From NCBI GenBank assembly GCA_003524705.1, contig DQGV01000317.1, positions 1 through 6,168 of the forward strand: a DNA stretch of 6,168 nt, given 5' to 3'. The translations under genes and the position numbers were made by a program. Below, piece after piece: positions 1 through 6,002 of this stretch (its first letter is position 1; every line of letters starts with the position of its first letter). The notes under the pieces were generated by a model. That model ran no database searches. It was given only the letters and a program-made list of their open reading frames with translations, and was not told the DNA's origin. Source of the stretch: Anaerolineae bacterium (GTDB taxonomy: Bacteria > Chloroflexota > Anaerolineae > Anaerolineales > Villigracilaceae).

Positions 1-1049
1 TCACCATAAGAATTGACAATATCATTAGACCAATCACATTCTTCGTTTGCAGTAGAAGATGTATCTAACCACGCAAATTTTGTAGCACTTTCGTTGCCAC
101 TGCCGGGCTCACTAACCACACCCGATTGTGAAAATGGACTTGTATATTGTCTGCCATTTTGTGCGGCTTGAATTAATGGCATGGCTAAATTGACTGGGCG
201 AATTCCATTCAAGAAACCACCGATTGGAATACAACTATCGTTTCTATCAATTGTGCCATCACCATTTGTATCTTGCACCACGCGGCAATCTGAAATATCG
301 GCATCTTTGCTAGAGGCGGCGATGGTTGGCACGCCGATTATGTTTCCATTGTTATCTGCGGCAAGCCCACCTGAGTTACCACCTGAAATAGTCGCATCAG
401 TCTTAATCCAAGCTCGGTCGCCAATTTGGTCTTCAGAAGAAAAGCCTGAAACAGTTCCGAGTGTGAAGGTGATAGTATTACCACCAATGCTTGGGAAGCC
501 AAAGATATTCAGGTCATCACCAACATGTACATTATCTGAATTTCCTACGTTTACATAAGGTAAATTCAAACTACTAGGGTCTACTGATGTGCCGTTTACT
601 GTTTCTGTAATTTGAAGTACAGCCAAATCTAAATACCCGTCTACAGCGAGAACGCGTGCAATGTAAGATGGCACGGCAGGTTTATCTTCTTGTACGATGA
701 TGGAAATGCCGAGGGCATCCGGCTCATATTCCACGTCACCTTGTGAGGCGGGGCTGGCAACATGTGCATTGGTGAGAATCAAGCCAGTCGGACTAATAAT
801 CGTTCCCGAACCAACATAACCGGGAATCAATTCGCCATTTTGATTGAATAACCCTAAAATTTGTACGGTGGCTGAAATTAATTTTGCGCGATTTGAAGAG
901 GAAAGGCTATCTGATTGTGTGACTGGAGAATCTGAAGGTTGCGTAACCACTGGCTCAACTGCTGGTGCACCACCGCCGTAACATGCTAGTGCTGTAATCA
1001 CAAGAATGGATATAAAAATCCCAAAATGTTTAAGAGAGTTTAGTTTCAT
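1..1049 (-). CDS. Trypsin-like serine protease lipoprotein with an EF-hand-like insert (3' end outside window)
   Basis: The frame is open from an ATG at 1049 to the window edge (349 complete codons, no stop). Residues 1-22 form a signal peptide ending TALA before Cys23, which suggests a lipoprotein, followed by a Pro/Ser/Thr/Gln-rich tether (about 24-52). The protease domain spans about 55-300 and shows a full triad: His96 in TNAHV, Asp141 in YLDLAVL and Ser226 in GGNSGG, as in HtrA/Trypsin_2-type proteases. Between the GVPT strand (239-242) and the NGIRPVNLAMPLI segment (281-293) lies an insert with Cys255, an EF-hand-like loop at 260-271 (Asp260, Asn262, Asp264, Asp268, Asp271) and Cys273. 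The remainder (about 305-349) is unrecognised; no PDZ domain is reached. AAAGAGGT lies 4 nt before the ATG and overlaps the stop of the preceding gene, so translation is probably coupled. The protein should act outside the membrane; its substrate is unknown. Confidence 0.9.
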   Translation of the reverse strand, partial: MKLNSLKHFGIFISILVITALACYGGGAPAVEPVVTQPSDSPVTQSDSLSSSNRAKLISATVQILGLFNQNGELIPGYVGSGTIISPTGLILTNAHVASPASQGDVEYEPDALGISIIVQEDKPAVPSYIARVLAVDGYLDLAVLQITETVNGTSVDPSSLNLPYVNVGNSDNVHVGDDLNIFGFPSIGGNTITFTLGTVSGFSSEDQIGDRAWIKTDATISGGNSGGLAADNNGNIIGVPTIAASSKDADISDCRVVQDTNGDGTIDRNDSCIPIGGFLNGIRPVNLAMPLIQAAQNGRQYTSPFSQSGVVSEPGSGNESATKFAWLDTSSTANEECDWSNDIVNSYG

Positions 1050-1053
1050 GTGT

Positions 1054-1062
1054 ACCTCTTTA
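1054..1062 (-). promoter_or_regulatory. Shine-Dalgarno site overlapping upstream stop codon
   Basis: AAAGAGGT (complement of 1054-1061) precedes the ATG of the serine protease by 4 nt and shares bases with the TAA stop (1060-1062) of the PsbP-like gene. This fixes the protease start and implies translational coupling. Confidence 0.75.
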
Positions 1063-1632
1063 GAAATTAATAGACCTGAGGAACAGAAGGAAACCATTCA
1101 AGTCGGCATCGTAATTATTTTCATCTGCTTGATAGCTAACAACAAAGGCTTGACCATTTTCTACAAAAATATAATCAATACCACGCACCACTTTTGGAAG
1201 TTCACTGTGAGTAAGGTCTGGGTTTGATTCAACAAATACATACTCTAACTCATAAGCAGTGCGTCCATACACTTGCACTTCTTGTTGGTTTAAGACGCGA
1301 AATGCTAATAAATCTTGTGCATGATTTAAGGCGACAATACTGGCGACTTCTAATGCTGGTACATCTTCGGCTATGGTTAATTTGCTGATGGAATATGTGG
1401 TACCAAAACCTGTCGAATTAATATCAATGGCGCGGAATAATTCATTACCGTTTGGTTCAGTGTGTAGCCAGCCTTTTGGTGCTTCGGCTGTAACACCTTC
1501 AGCACTGAACGGTAAACTTGCATTTTCAATACTAGTCTTATAAAACCAACCAATGACAAGCGCAATCATGGTCACAACAATGACAGCGATTTCAGCATAG
1601 CGATCACCTAGTGAAACTTGTTTTGTATGCAT
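1060..1632 (-). CDS. Single-span membrane-anchored protein with a PsbP/Mog1-like external domain
   Basis: This 190-residue protein has one hydrophobic helix (about residues 14-31) after a short charged N-terminus, so the rest (32-190) most likely faces outside as a membrane-tethered domain. The external part starts FSAEGVTAEAPKGW and then alternates strands and one helix (about 93-110), with VYGRTAYELEYVF, YIFVENGQAFVVSYQA and a C-terminal FLLFLRSINF. This pattern resembles the PsbP/Mog1-fold small domains common in membrane or lipoprotein form; the assignment is by pattern only and no catalytic residues are evident. It sits between a PrsW-family gene (9-bp gap) and a serine protease lipoprotein (10-bp gap), so it could be a binding or accessory subunit of that envelope cassette. 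AGGAGG lies 5 nt before the ATG and supports the start. No cysteine follows the helix, so it is not a lipoprotein. Confidence 0.8.
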   Translation of the reverse strand: MHTKQVSLGDRYAEIAVIVVTMIALVIGWFYKTSIENASLPFSAEGVTAEAPKGWLHTEPNGNELFRAIDINSTGFGTTYSISKLTIAEDVPALEVASIVALNHAQDLLAFRVLNQQEVQVYGRTAYELEYVFVESNPDLTHSELPKVVRGIDYIFVENGQAFVVSYQADENNYDADLNGFLLFLRSINF

Positions 1633-1634
1633 AA

Positions 1635-1644
1635 TTTCCTCCTA
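1635..1644 (-). promoter_or_regulatory. Strong Shine-Dalgarno site overlapping upstream stop codon
   Basis: AGGAGG (complement of 1638-1643), 5 nt before the ATG of the PsbP-like gene, overlaps the TAG stop (1642-1644) of the PrsW-family gene. This is the best ribosome site in the window and suggests coupled translation of the two proteins. Confidence 0.8.
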
Positions 1645-2505
1645 CGCCTGTGTTTGCAAATGTTTGATATTGCGACGTACCAACCAAAGCAACAAACCAG
1701 TGGTTAGCAAAGCAACCAAAGTTGCCAACACCAAACCAAGCCAAGCATTATTGCTGGCGCCACTCAATGTAACAGTGGGGCGAATCACAATACCTTGTAA
1801 CCAATTGAAGAGACCATTAAACACAGCCGCTAAAGTGATTCCTAAAGGCATCCACCAAATAGGTTCAGACTCAAATTTTGCACGCCCGAGGAAGTAGCCT
1901 GTAATGCCAGAGAATGTTGCTTGTGCTAAAGCGACCACTGCCATGCGGATGACTCCTGCGCCTAAATCTACGCCTCCATTCGCGACTACAAACTGGATAT
2001 TTAAAACTGTGGCATATCCTAAGCCTGCGGCAGTTGCGTAGATAACACCATCGGTTGGCTCATCAAATTCATCCGTGTGATAAATGCTATAACGTACTGC
2101 GGCATACTTCAAAAATTCTTGCGTGAAACCAACCACTAAAATTCCACCAAGAATTGTCGCTACTGTGCTGGTATGAATCCAATGTGAAACGCGGAAGAGA
2201 CTTTCCGCCACTGGAATGCCAATCGCCGCCGCGAGTAATGCTCCTAAACCGAAAATAGCTAACACATATCCTTTGGGTTCTGGTTCGGCACGGTCTTGCA
2301 AATTAAAGAAAACCAACCAAATGCCCGCAGGAATAATGGCTAACAATACACCTGCCAGTAAAAGTGTAGCGGGTGTGAAAACTGGTTGTAGAGCATTGTC
2401 TAAAGCATAGACGACGACCACGAAAATCACCATACTGAGAATAAGTAAAAGTTCATCCCGCCAAAAATGCTTACGTTCGTGCAATCTTGCTTCGCTTTCA
2501 GACAT
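1642..2505 (-). CDS. PrsW-family multi-spanning membrane protein, probable pseudoprotease
   Basis: The 287-residue protein has about eight hydrophobic helices (near 20-36, 47-69, 79-100, 113-127, 153-174, 184-206, 217-240, 254-276). PrsW-family marks are the DRAEPEP segment (71-77), the FDEPTDGVIYATAAGLGYA stretch (147-165) and the SGITGYFLGRAKF stretch (199-211). PrsW proteins are intramembrane proteases related to CPBP and APH-1; in Bacillus subtilis PrsW cleaves the anti-sigma factor RsiW. Here the residues expected for catalysis appear changed: the EExxK motif reads QEFLK (Gln129), the later conserved EN reads LN (168-169), and the two usual His positions read Gln195 and Asn230. Family membership is clear, but protease activity is doubtful. 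A GGAAGG-type ribosome site (2510-2517) precedes the ATG. The gene follows a STAS gene by 36 bp and is coupled to the next envelope gene. Confidence 0.88.
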   Translation of the reverse strand: MSESEARLHERKHFWRDELLLILSMVIFVVVVYALDNALQPVFTPATLLLAGVLLAIIPAGIWLVFFNLQDRAEPEPKGYVLAIFGLGALLAAAIGIPVAESLFRVSHWIHTSTVATILGGILVVGFTQEFLKYAAVRYSIYHTDEFDEPTDGVIYATAAGLGYATVLNIQFVVANGGVDLGAGVIRMAVVALAQATFSGITGYFLGRAKFESEPIWWMPLGITLAAVFNGLFNWLQGIVIRPTVTLSGASNNAWLGLVLATLVALLTTGLLLWLVRRNIKHLQTQA

Positions 2506-2541
2506 AAGACCTTCCTTTTTTGTTATTGTTTTATTCTAAAC

Positions 2542-2943
2542 CTAAAACGATTTCAAAGCCGTATCCAAATCTTTATACACTTCTAAAAATTGCTTCAAGC
2601 CGACAACTTCCAATACTTGCTCCACAGCAGGTTGCGGATTTAACAACTTAACATGGTCTTTCGCCGAAGTATCTTGTTTTGGATTCAACGAACGAAACAC
2701 AGGTCTGCCGCCATCTTTGGTTTGAGTCATTTGCCCAGAAAAAATTCTAGCAATGGTATGCAACGCCATTAATCCTGCACTGCTGACGTAAGGAACTTTT
2801 TCAAGGTCAAGTAATAAATGACGTGCACCATCGTTGTAGGCTTCTTGGGCTTTATCAATCACACTTGTGTAATTCGATGCGTCAATATCACCCATCAAGT
2901 GCATAATTGTTACTTGCTCTTGTTTAGAAAATGTAATTTGCAT
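2542..2943 (-). CDS. STAS-domain protein, anti-sigma factor antagonist-like (copy 1)
   Basis: This 133-residue protein is one STAS domain. It has the strand-turn GDIDASNY (18-25), the LLLDLEKVPYVSSAGLMALH core (43-62) and a C-terminal KLLNPQPAVEQVLEVVGL (99-116). Aligning VSSAGL with SpoIIAA places Ser55 at the phosphorylated serine; the preceding Asp of SpoIIAA is Ser here. Family role: a phospho-switch that binds partner kinases or anti-sigma factors; no partner gene is visible. An insert (about 68-97) makes it longer than a usual 100-110 residue STAS domain. The ATG at 2943 was chosen because AAAAGGA lies 6 nt upstream and it lines up with the start of the paralogue at 4744. An in-frame ATG at 3033 would add 30 residues encoded by repeat DNA and would overlap the previous gene, so it is rejected. 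Confidence 0.9.
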   Translation of the reverse strand: MQITFSKQEQVTIMHLMGDIDASNYTSVIDKAQEAYNDGARHLLLDLEKVPYVSSAGLMALHTIARIFSGQMTQTKDGGRPVFRSLNPKQDTSAKDHVKLLNPQPAVEQVLEVVGLKQFLEVYKDLDTALKSF

Positions 2944-2949
2944 TTTAAG

Positions 2950-2956
2950 TCCTTTT
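2950..2956 (-). promoter_or_regulatory. Ribosome binding site that fixes the start of STAS copy 1
   Basis: AAAAGGA, 6 nt before the ATG at 2943, supports this start over the in-frame ATG at 3033. It lies directly downstream, in the sense of transcription, of the 10-bp-period repeat. Confidence 0.7.
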
Positions 2957-2957
2957 A

Positions 2958-3003
2958 CCACGAAGTGCCACAAAGGGTCACGAAGTTTTTTTTCTTTGTG
3001 GTG
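2958..3003. repeat. Intergenic 10-bp-period repeat with an inverted fourth copy
   Basis: Three direct decamers start at 2958, 2968 and 2978 (CCACGAAGTG, CCACAAAGGG, TCACGAAGTT). A fourth unit lies inverted at 2994-3003 (CTTTGTGGTG). CCACAAAG (2968-2975) and CTTTGTGG (2994-3001) are perfect 8-bp inverted arms around an 18-nt loop containing a run of T. There is no T tract after the stem on either strand, so it is not an obvious terminator. From memory, CACGAAG/CACAAAG decamer arrays recur between genes in several environmental bacterial lineages including Chloroflexota; copy number in this genome cannot be seen here. It fills most of the gap between the flavocytochrome stop and the STAS ribosome site. 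Confidence 0.75.
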
Positions 3004-3010
3004 AAAAAAA

Positions 3011-4291
3011 TTATCTAAAATTAAATTCTTCAAAATGAATATTACCTGCTGGCACGCCTGCTTCTAAAAACTGTTGTTCAAAAGCTTGAATCATCGGAAA
3101 TGGTCCGCACATGTAAACATGATGCTGTTTCAAATTGCCACCTGCGTTTTTGACAATTTCATCTACTTTCAACGAACCATGAATAGATGAAAAACGAATC
3201 TTCGATTTGAGATTCGGATGTGCTTTGGCAATCGCATTAATTTCATCGGCAAACACCGCTTCTTCTGGATGCCGAACTGTGTAATAAAAGTGGACATCGT
3301 GCTTAAGTTCATCAGTTTTCAAATCTCGTAAGAACGAAAGAAATGGCGTAATGCCGATTCCGCCTGCCACCCAAATTTGCTTTTCACCACCAAATTTGTA
3401 ATTGAAAAGTCCATACGCGCCTTCAATGATGGCATCCGAACCCTCTTTCAGGTTATCAAAAAGATGACGCGTGTAATCGCCTGATGCCTTAATCGTGAGG
3501 CGAATCACGCCTTCATGTGGCGCACTTGAAATTGTAAATGGATGCGATTCGCTCAAAATCTTATCGCCTGAAAATCTGACAAACATAAATTGACCAGCAT
3601 GAACATGTTTAATCGGCTCCCCTTTGGCGCGTAAGGTCACTTCGGTCGTTGAACCATTCGGATGTTTCACTGCTTCGACTGTATAAGGAACATATTTCTT
3701 GAAAAACCTTCCAAATACTTCGGTATAAAGATATGAACCAATGCCGAGAAATACAAAAATTTGATTCCAGTTAATCGCAGGCGTAGAAGGCGCATTGACC
3801 GTAATGGAATGTACATATCCTAAAATGAAAAAGATACCAATAAAGCCATGTAACCTTTTCCAACCTTCATACGTTTGCCCAGTTAATTTACTTAAGAAAG
3901 GAATACGTGGAGCAAGCGTCGGCAAGATGATGGCTACAAGCCCTAAAAAGGCAGTAATGCCTAAATAATTTCCAAGCCCAAAACCAGGGATATTAATCGG
4001 CACAATGAAAATATGCACAAACAATAACAAAAATGCAGAAGTTGAAGTGCGACGATGAGTCTGATACATTTTATCTAAGCCACCAAAGAATGGCTCTGCC
4101 CAACGTGGGCGCGTAGATAAAAACAATGAAAACGACATCAACACAATCATCAACGAACCGATAATCATACCAACGTGATAGCGTGTGTAATTTTCAACAT
4201 CGGTTGGTTGCGGTGGTAAAAGAATCCAAACCAATATTGTTACAATCACCAATGCAATAAAAATGATGTTGCCGAGGTTGTTTCGTTTCAT
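3011..4291 (-). CDS. Ferric-reductase-like transmembrane flavocytochrome (haem, FAD, NAD(P)H)
   Basis: With the ATG at 4291 the protein has 426 residues. The N-terminal half has about six helices (near 7-25, 41-60, 86-103, 107-127, 150-168, 178-194). Four histidines, His79/His93 and His148/His161, have the spacing of two haem-ligand pairs in ferric reductase/NADPH oxidase-type domains. The C-terminal half is a cytoplasmic ferredoxin-reductase-like module: FAD motif HPFTISSAP (250-258), nucleotide loop VAGGIGITP (308-316), CGPFPM (395-400) and an aromatic near the C-terminus (Phe425). It should pass electrons from NAD(P)H through FAD and haems across the membrane; the acceptor (ferric iron, oxygen or another protein) is not shown. 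An in-frame GTG at 4300 would add three residues, but AGGTGA sits 5 nt before the ATG, so the ATG is preferred. It is flanked on both sides by STAS genes and by repeat DNA. Confidence 0.92.
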   Translation of the reverse strand: MKRNNLGNIIFIALVIVTILVWILLPPQPTDVENYTRYHVGMIIGSLMIVLMSFSLFLSTRPRWAEPFFGGLDKMYQTHRRTSTSAFLLLFVHIFIVPINIPGFGLGNYLGITAFLGLVAIILPTLAPRIPFLSKLTGQTYEGWKRLHGFIGIFFILGYVHSITVNAPSTPAINWNQIFVFLGIGSYLYTEVFGRFFKKYVPYTVEAVKHPNGSTTEVTLRAKGEPIKHVHAGQFMFVRFSGDKILSESHPFTISSAPHEGVIRLTIKASGDYTRHLFDNLKEGSDAIIEGAYGLFNYKFGGEKQIWVAGGIGITPFLSFLRDLKTDELKHDVHFYYTVRHPEEAVFADEINAIAKAHPNLKSKIRFSSIHGSLKVDEIVKNAGGNLKQHHVYMCGPFPMIQAFEQQFLEAGVPAGNIHFEEFNFR

Positions 4292-4296
4292 GTGAG

Positions 4297-4302
4297 TCAC
4301 CT
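4297..4302 (-). promoter_or_regulatory. Ribosome binding site that fixes the flavocytochrome start
   Basis: AGGTGA, 5 nt before the ATG at 4291, makes this start more likely than the GTG at 4300, which lies inside the site. Confidence 0.65.
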
Positions 4303-4310
4303 ATTATAGG
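4300..4310. promoter_or_regulatory. Odd palindrome containing a TATAAT, possible internal promoter or operator
   Basis: CCTATTATAGG has 5-bp arms around one central base. On the minus strand it contains a consensus TATAAT (complement of 4303-4308), but no good -35 box lies 15-19 bp upstream, because that region is the 13-bp hairpin. A start 7 nt after the box would fall inside or past the ribosome site. It could be a weak promoter, an operator or chance. Confidence 0.3.
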
Positions 4311-4338
4311 TAGAGACACGGCATCGCCGTGTCTCTAC
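4310..4338. repeat. Perfect 13-bp inverted repeat (REP-like palindrome)
   Basis: GTAGAGACACGGC (4310-4322) and GCCGTGTCTCTAC (4326-4338) pair perfectly around a 3-nt loop. The element begins 1 nt after the stop of STAS copy 2. No T tract follows on either strand, so a classic intrinsic terminator is unlikely. From memory, palindromes with GTAGAGAC ends are dispersed REP-type repeats in several bacterial groups, including cyanobacteria; its copies in this genome cannot be counted here. In mRNA the hairpin could protect the STAS message or separate expression of the two genes. Confidence 0.85.
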
Positions 4339-4339
4339 G

Positions 4340-4744
4340 TTAAAAAGAAGCAAGTGCTTTTTGTTTATCGGTAAAAATTTCAAAGAACGTAGAAAAACCA
4401 ACCATCTCTAGCACATTCAACACTTCCGGGCGTGGATTCAATAATTTAACATTTTTTTGTACGCCACCTTCACGTGTGCGGTCAACCGATTTCAAAGCCG
4501 ACCAGCCTTGGTCTGTATCGGGTAATTTTTCACCCTTTGAAAGCAACGCCATAAAATGCAACGCCACCAACCCAGCACTAGAAATATAATTTAATTCGCT
4601 TAAATCCAATAACATTTTTTTCGAATCACTGTTATAAACTTCCTGCGCTTTCGCAATCAAATCCTGATACGACTGCCCATCCAACTCGCCGCTTACCTTA
4701 ATAACAGCAACTTCATTTTCTTTAGAAACATCAATGTTCAACAT
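4340..4744 (-). CDS. STAS-domain protein, anti-sigma factor antagonist-like (copy 2)
   Basis: This 134-residue STAS protein is a paralogue of the one at 2542-2943; a hand alignment gives about 53 identities in 133 positions. It shows SGELDGQSY (18-26), the LLDLSELNYISSAGLVALH core (45-63) with Ser56 at the position of the SpoIIAA phosphoserine, and KLLNPRPEVLNVLEMVGF (100-117). The insert between the core and the KLLNP strand (about 69-98) has the same length as in the paralogue although its sequence is poorly kept. AGGAGA lies 5 nt before the ATG at 4744. It follows the exonuclease/TPR gene by 24 bp and precedes the flavocytochrome by 48 bp that hold a hairpin. Partner protein and signal are not visible. 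Confidence 0.92.
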   Translation of the reverse strand: MLNIDVSKENEVAVIKVSGELDGQSYQDLIAKAQEVYNSDSKKMLLDLSELNYISSAGLVALHFMALLSKGEKLPDTDQGWSALKSVDRTREGGVQKNVKLLNPRPEVLNVLEMVGFSTFFEIFTDKQKALASF

Positions 4745-4768
4745 GGCATTCTCCTATCTGTGCTTCAA

Positions 4769-5995
4769 TTATAAACCGGCTTTTCTTTGTAGCCGTGTCA
4801 GGCGATGGTCAATTTCACTTAGCCAATGTTTGCGAATGTACTCTGGCAAATCTGCCTTTTCAACTTCATTTCGCGCCGCATTTGCCCACTCTAGCGCACT
4901 TTTTGCATCGCGCAATTTATGTTCATAATATTTTGATAATTCAATTTGCGCATACACATGATTTTTCTGCGCCGCCTCTTGCCACAACCTAACAGCCTGA
5001 TTCAAATCTCCGCGCCGTTTTTGTAAGATAGACAAACGCTTCACCGCTACGGGGAAATCTGATTCAGCCAGCCCCAACTCGAGCCCACGCTCATACAGTC
5101 TTGCCGCCTCGTCCCAATGATTCAAATCCTCAAACAATTTTCCCAACGCAATAAAATCTAAACCATGTTCAACACGTCCATTGTATGGGTTATCCAACAA
5201 TTCACTGACATGACCTAGCAACGCCGCCATTGCGACCACATCCATAGCGTTGTGATAAAACACACCTGCCAATGGACTTGCATCACCCGTTCTCAAATAA
5301 TCAAAATATAACCATGGAATTTCATAGCCCGGCACTTCATCAGATGAGCGTGTAAAACCTAAAACATGTTCTTCGAGATATTTCAAAGCGCGTGAAGGCA
5401 ATCTATCTCGCCATAATCTGCGGGCTAATGGAAGTAAATCTATATGAGCATAATTCTTAAACGGAACGGGGATTCTATGTAATGAATAACGCGTGACTAA
5501 TAATGGTGCATCAAAAGATTTTCCGTTAAATGTCACTAAGCCTTCACAAGGCGCAAGAAAATGAATCAAAGCCTCCAGCATGGCTGGTTCTTCGGCAGGG
5601 TCACGCATGAAGAATTGCTTGAGGACAAATTTGCCATCAATGAATCTTGCTACACCTACTAAGAAAGCGTATGTTCCAGTTCCACCACTTACGCCGGAAG
5701 TTTCTGTATCTAAAAATGCGAATTTGGTAATGGGTAATTCTAAAATTCTTGGGTCTTTTGTTACTTGAGAAATGATTGAAAGTGGAAAGTGAGAATGTGA
5801 TGAAACTTTGCCATGCAAATATGTTTCGTCAAAGATTTGTTCGGCGATGAAGGTTTCGCCTAAGGCGTTGGTGACAATGTCTCCCCGAAGGATTGAGTCT
5901 ATGGATATGGAAGCAGGTTTCCCCGTAGCAGGAGGCGAGATTGTATTCGCCGTCTTTACGCCCAGTGACTTTAATTTATCTGCAAGAGATGCCAT
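4769..5995 (-). CDS. YprB-like RNase H-fold DEDD exonuclease with a C-terminal TPR region
   Basis: The 408-residue protein has a central RNase H-fold exonuclease domain (about 89-265). Likely metal ligands are Asp96 and Glu98 in AFLDTETSG, Asp162 in TFNGKSFDAPLL, and Asp252 in YHNAMDVVAM; His248 lies three residues before that last Asp pair partner (H-x3-D). The HIDLLPLARRLWRDRLPSRA stretch (184-203) is typical of the YprB-like family (COG3359). Residues about 275-375 form helical TPR-like repeats (for example LGKLFEDLNHWDEAARLYERG, given as 284-304), suited to protein contacts. The function of the family is poorly known; a cytoplasmic nuclease acting on single strands is the family-level expectation. 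No Shine-Dalgarno site precedes the ATG at 5995, and a -10 box lies 7 nt upstream, so the message may be leaderless. It is the first gene of the group after a terminator. Confidence 0.9.
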   Translation of the reverse strand: MASLADKLKSLGVKTANTISPPATGKPASISIDSILRGDIVTNALGETFIAEQIFDETYLHGKVSSHSHFPLSIISQVTKDPRILELPITKFAFLDTETSGVSGGTGTYAFLVGVARFIDGKFVLKQFFMRDPAEEPAMLEALIHFLAPCEGLVTFNGKSFDAPLLVTRYSLHRIPVPFKNYAHIDLLPLARRLWRDRLPSRALKYLEEHVLGFTRSSDEVPGYEIPWLYFDYLRTGDASPLAGVFYHNAMDVVAMAALLGHVSELLDNPYNGRVEHGLDFIALGKLFEDLNHWDEAARLYERGLELGLAESDFPVAVKRLSILQKRRGDLNQAVRLWQEAAQKNHVYAQIELSKYYEHKLRDAKSALEWANAARNEVEKADLPEYIRKHWLSEIDHRLTRLQRKAGL

Positions 5996-6002
5996 GCAGA
6001 AT

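Noticed and set aside
181..558. Plus-strand open frame of 125 codons
   Set aside because: It lies opposite the serine protease gene, which has a full catalytic triad, and its translation shows no recognisable domain.
1006..1227. Plus-strand open frame of 73 codons across the PsbP-like/protease junction
   Set aside because: It is antisense to two well-supported genes and has no family features.
2525..2535. TAGAAT as a -10 box for the PrsW-family gene
   Set aside because: No convincing -35 box lies at the right distance, and the gene is in an operon-like position.
2958..3003. CRISPR-like array
   Set aside because: Units are 10 bp, contiguous and without spacers.
2944..3033. Thirty-residue N-terminal extension of STAS copy 1 from the ATG at 3033
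   Set aside because: It is encoded by the decamer repeat, overlaps the end of the flavocytochrome gene, has no counterpart in the paralogue, and a good ribosome site precedes the ATG at 2943.
4298..4300. GTG start for the flavocytochrome
   Set aside because: The codon lies inside the AGGTGA that serves the ATG at 4291 and itself has no upstream ribosome site.
4310..4338. Hairpin as an intrinsic terminator after STAS copy 2
   Set aside because: The stem is strong but no run of T follows on either strand.
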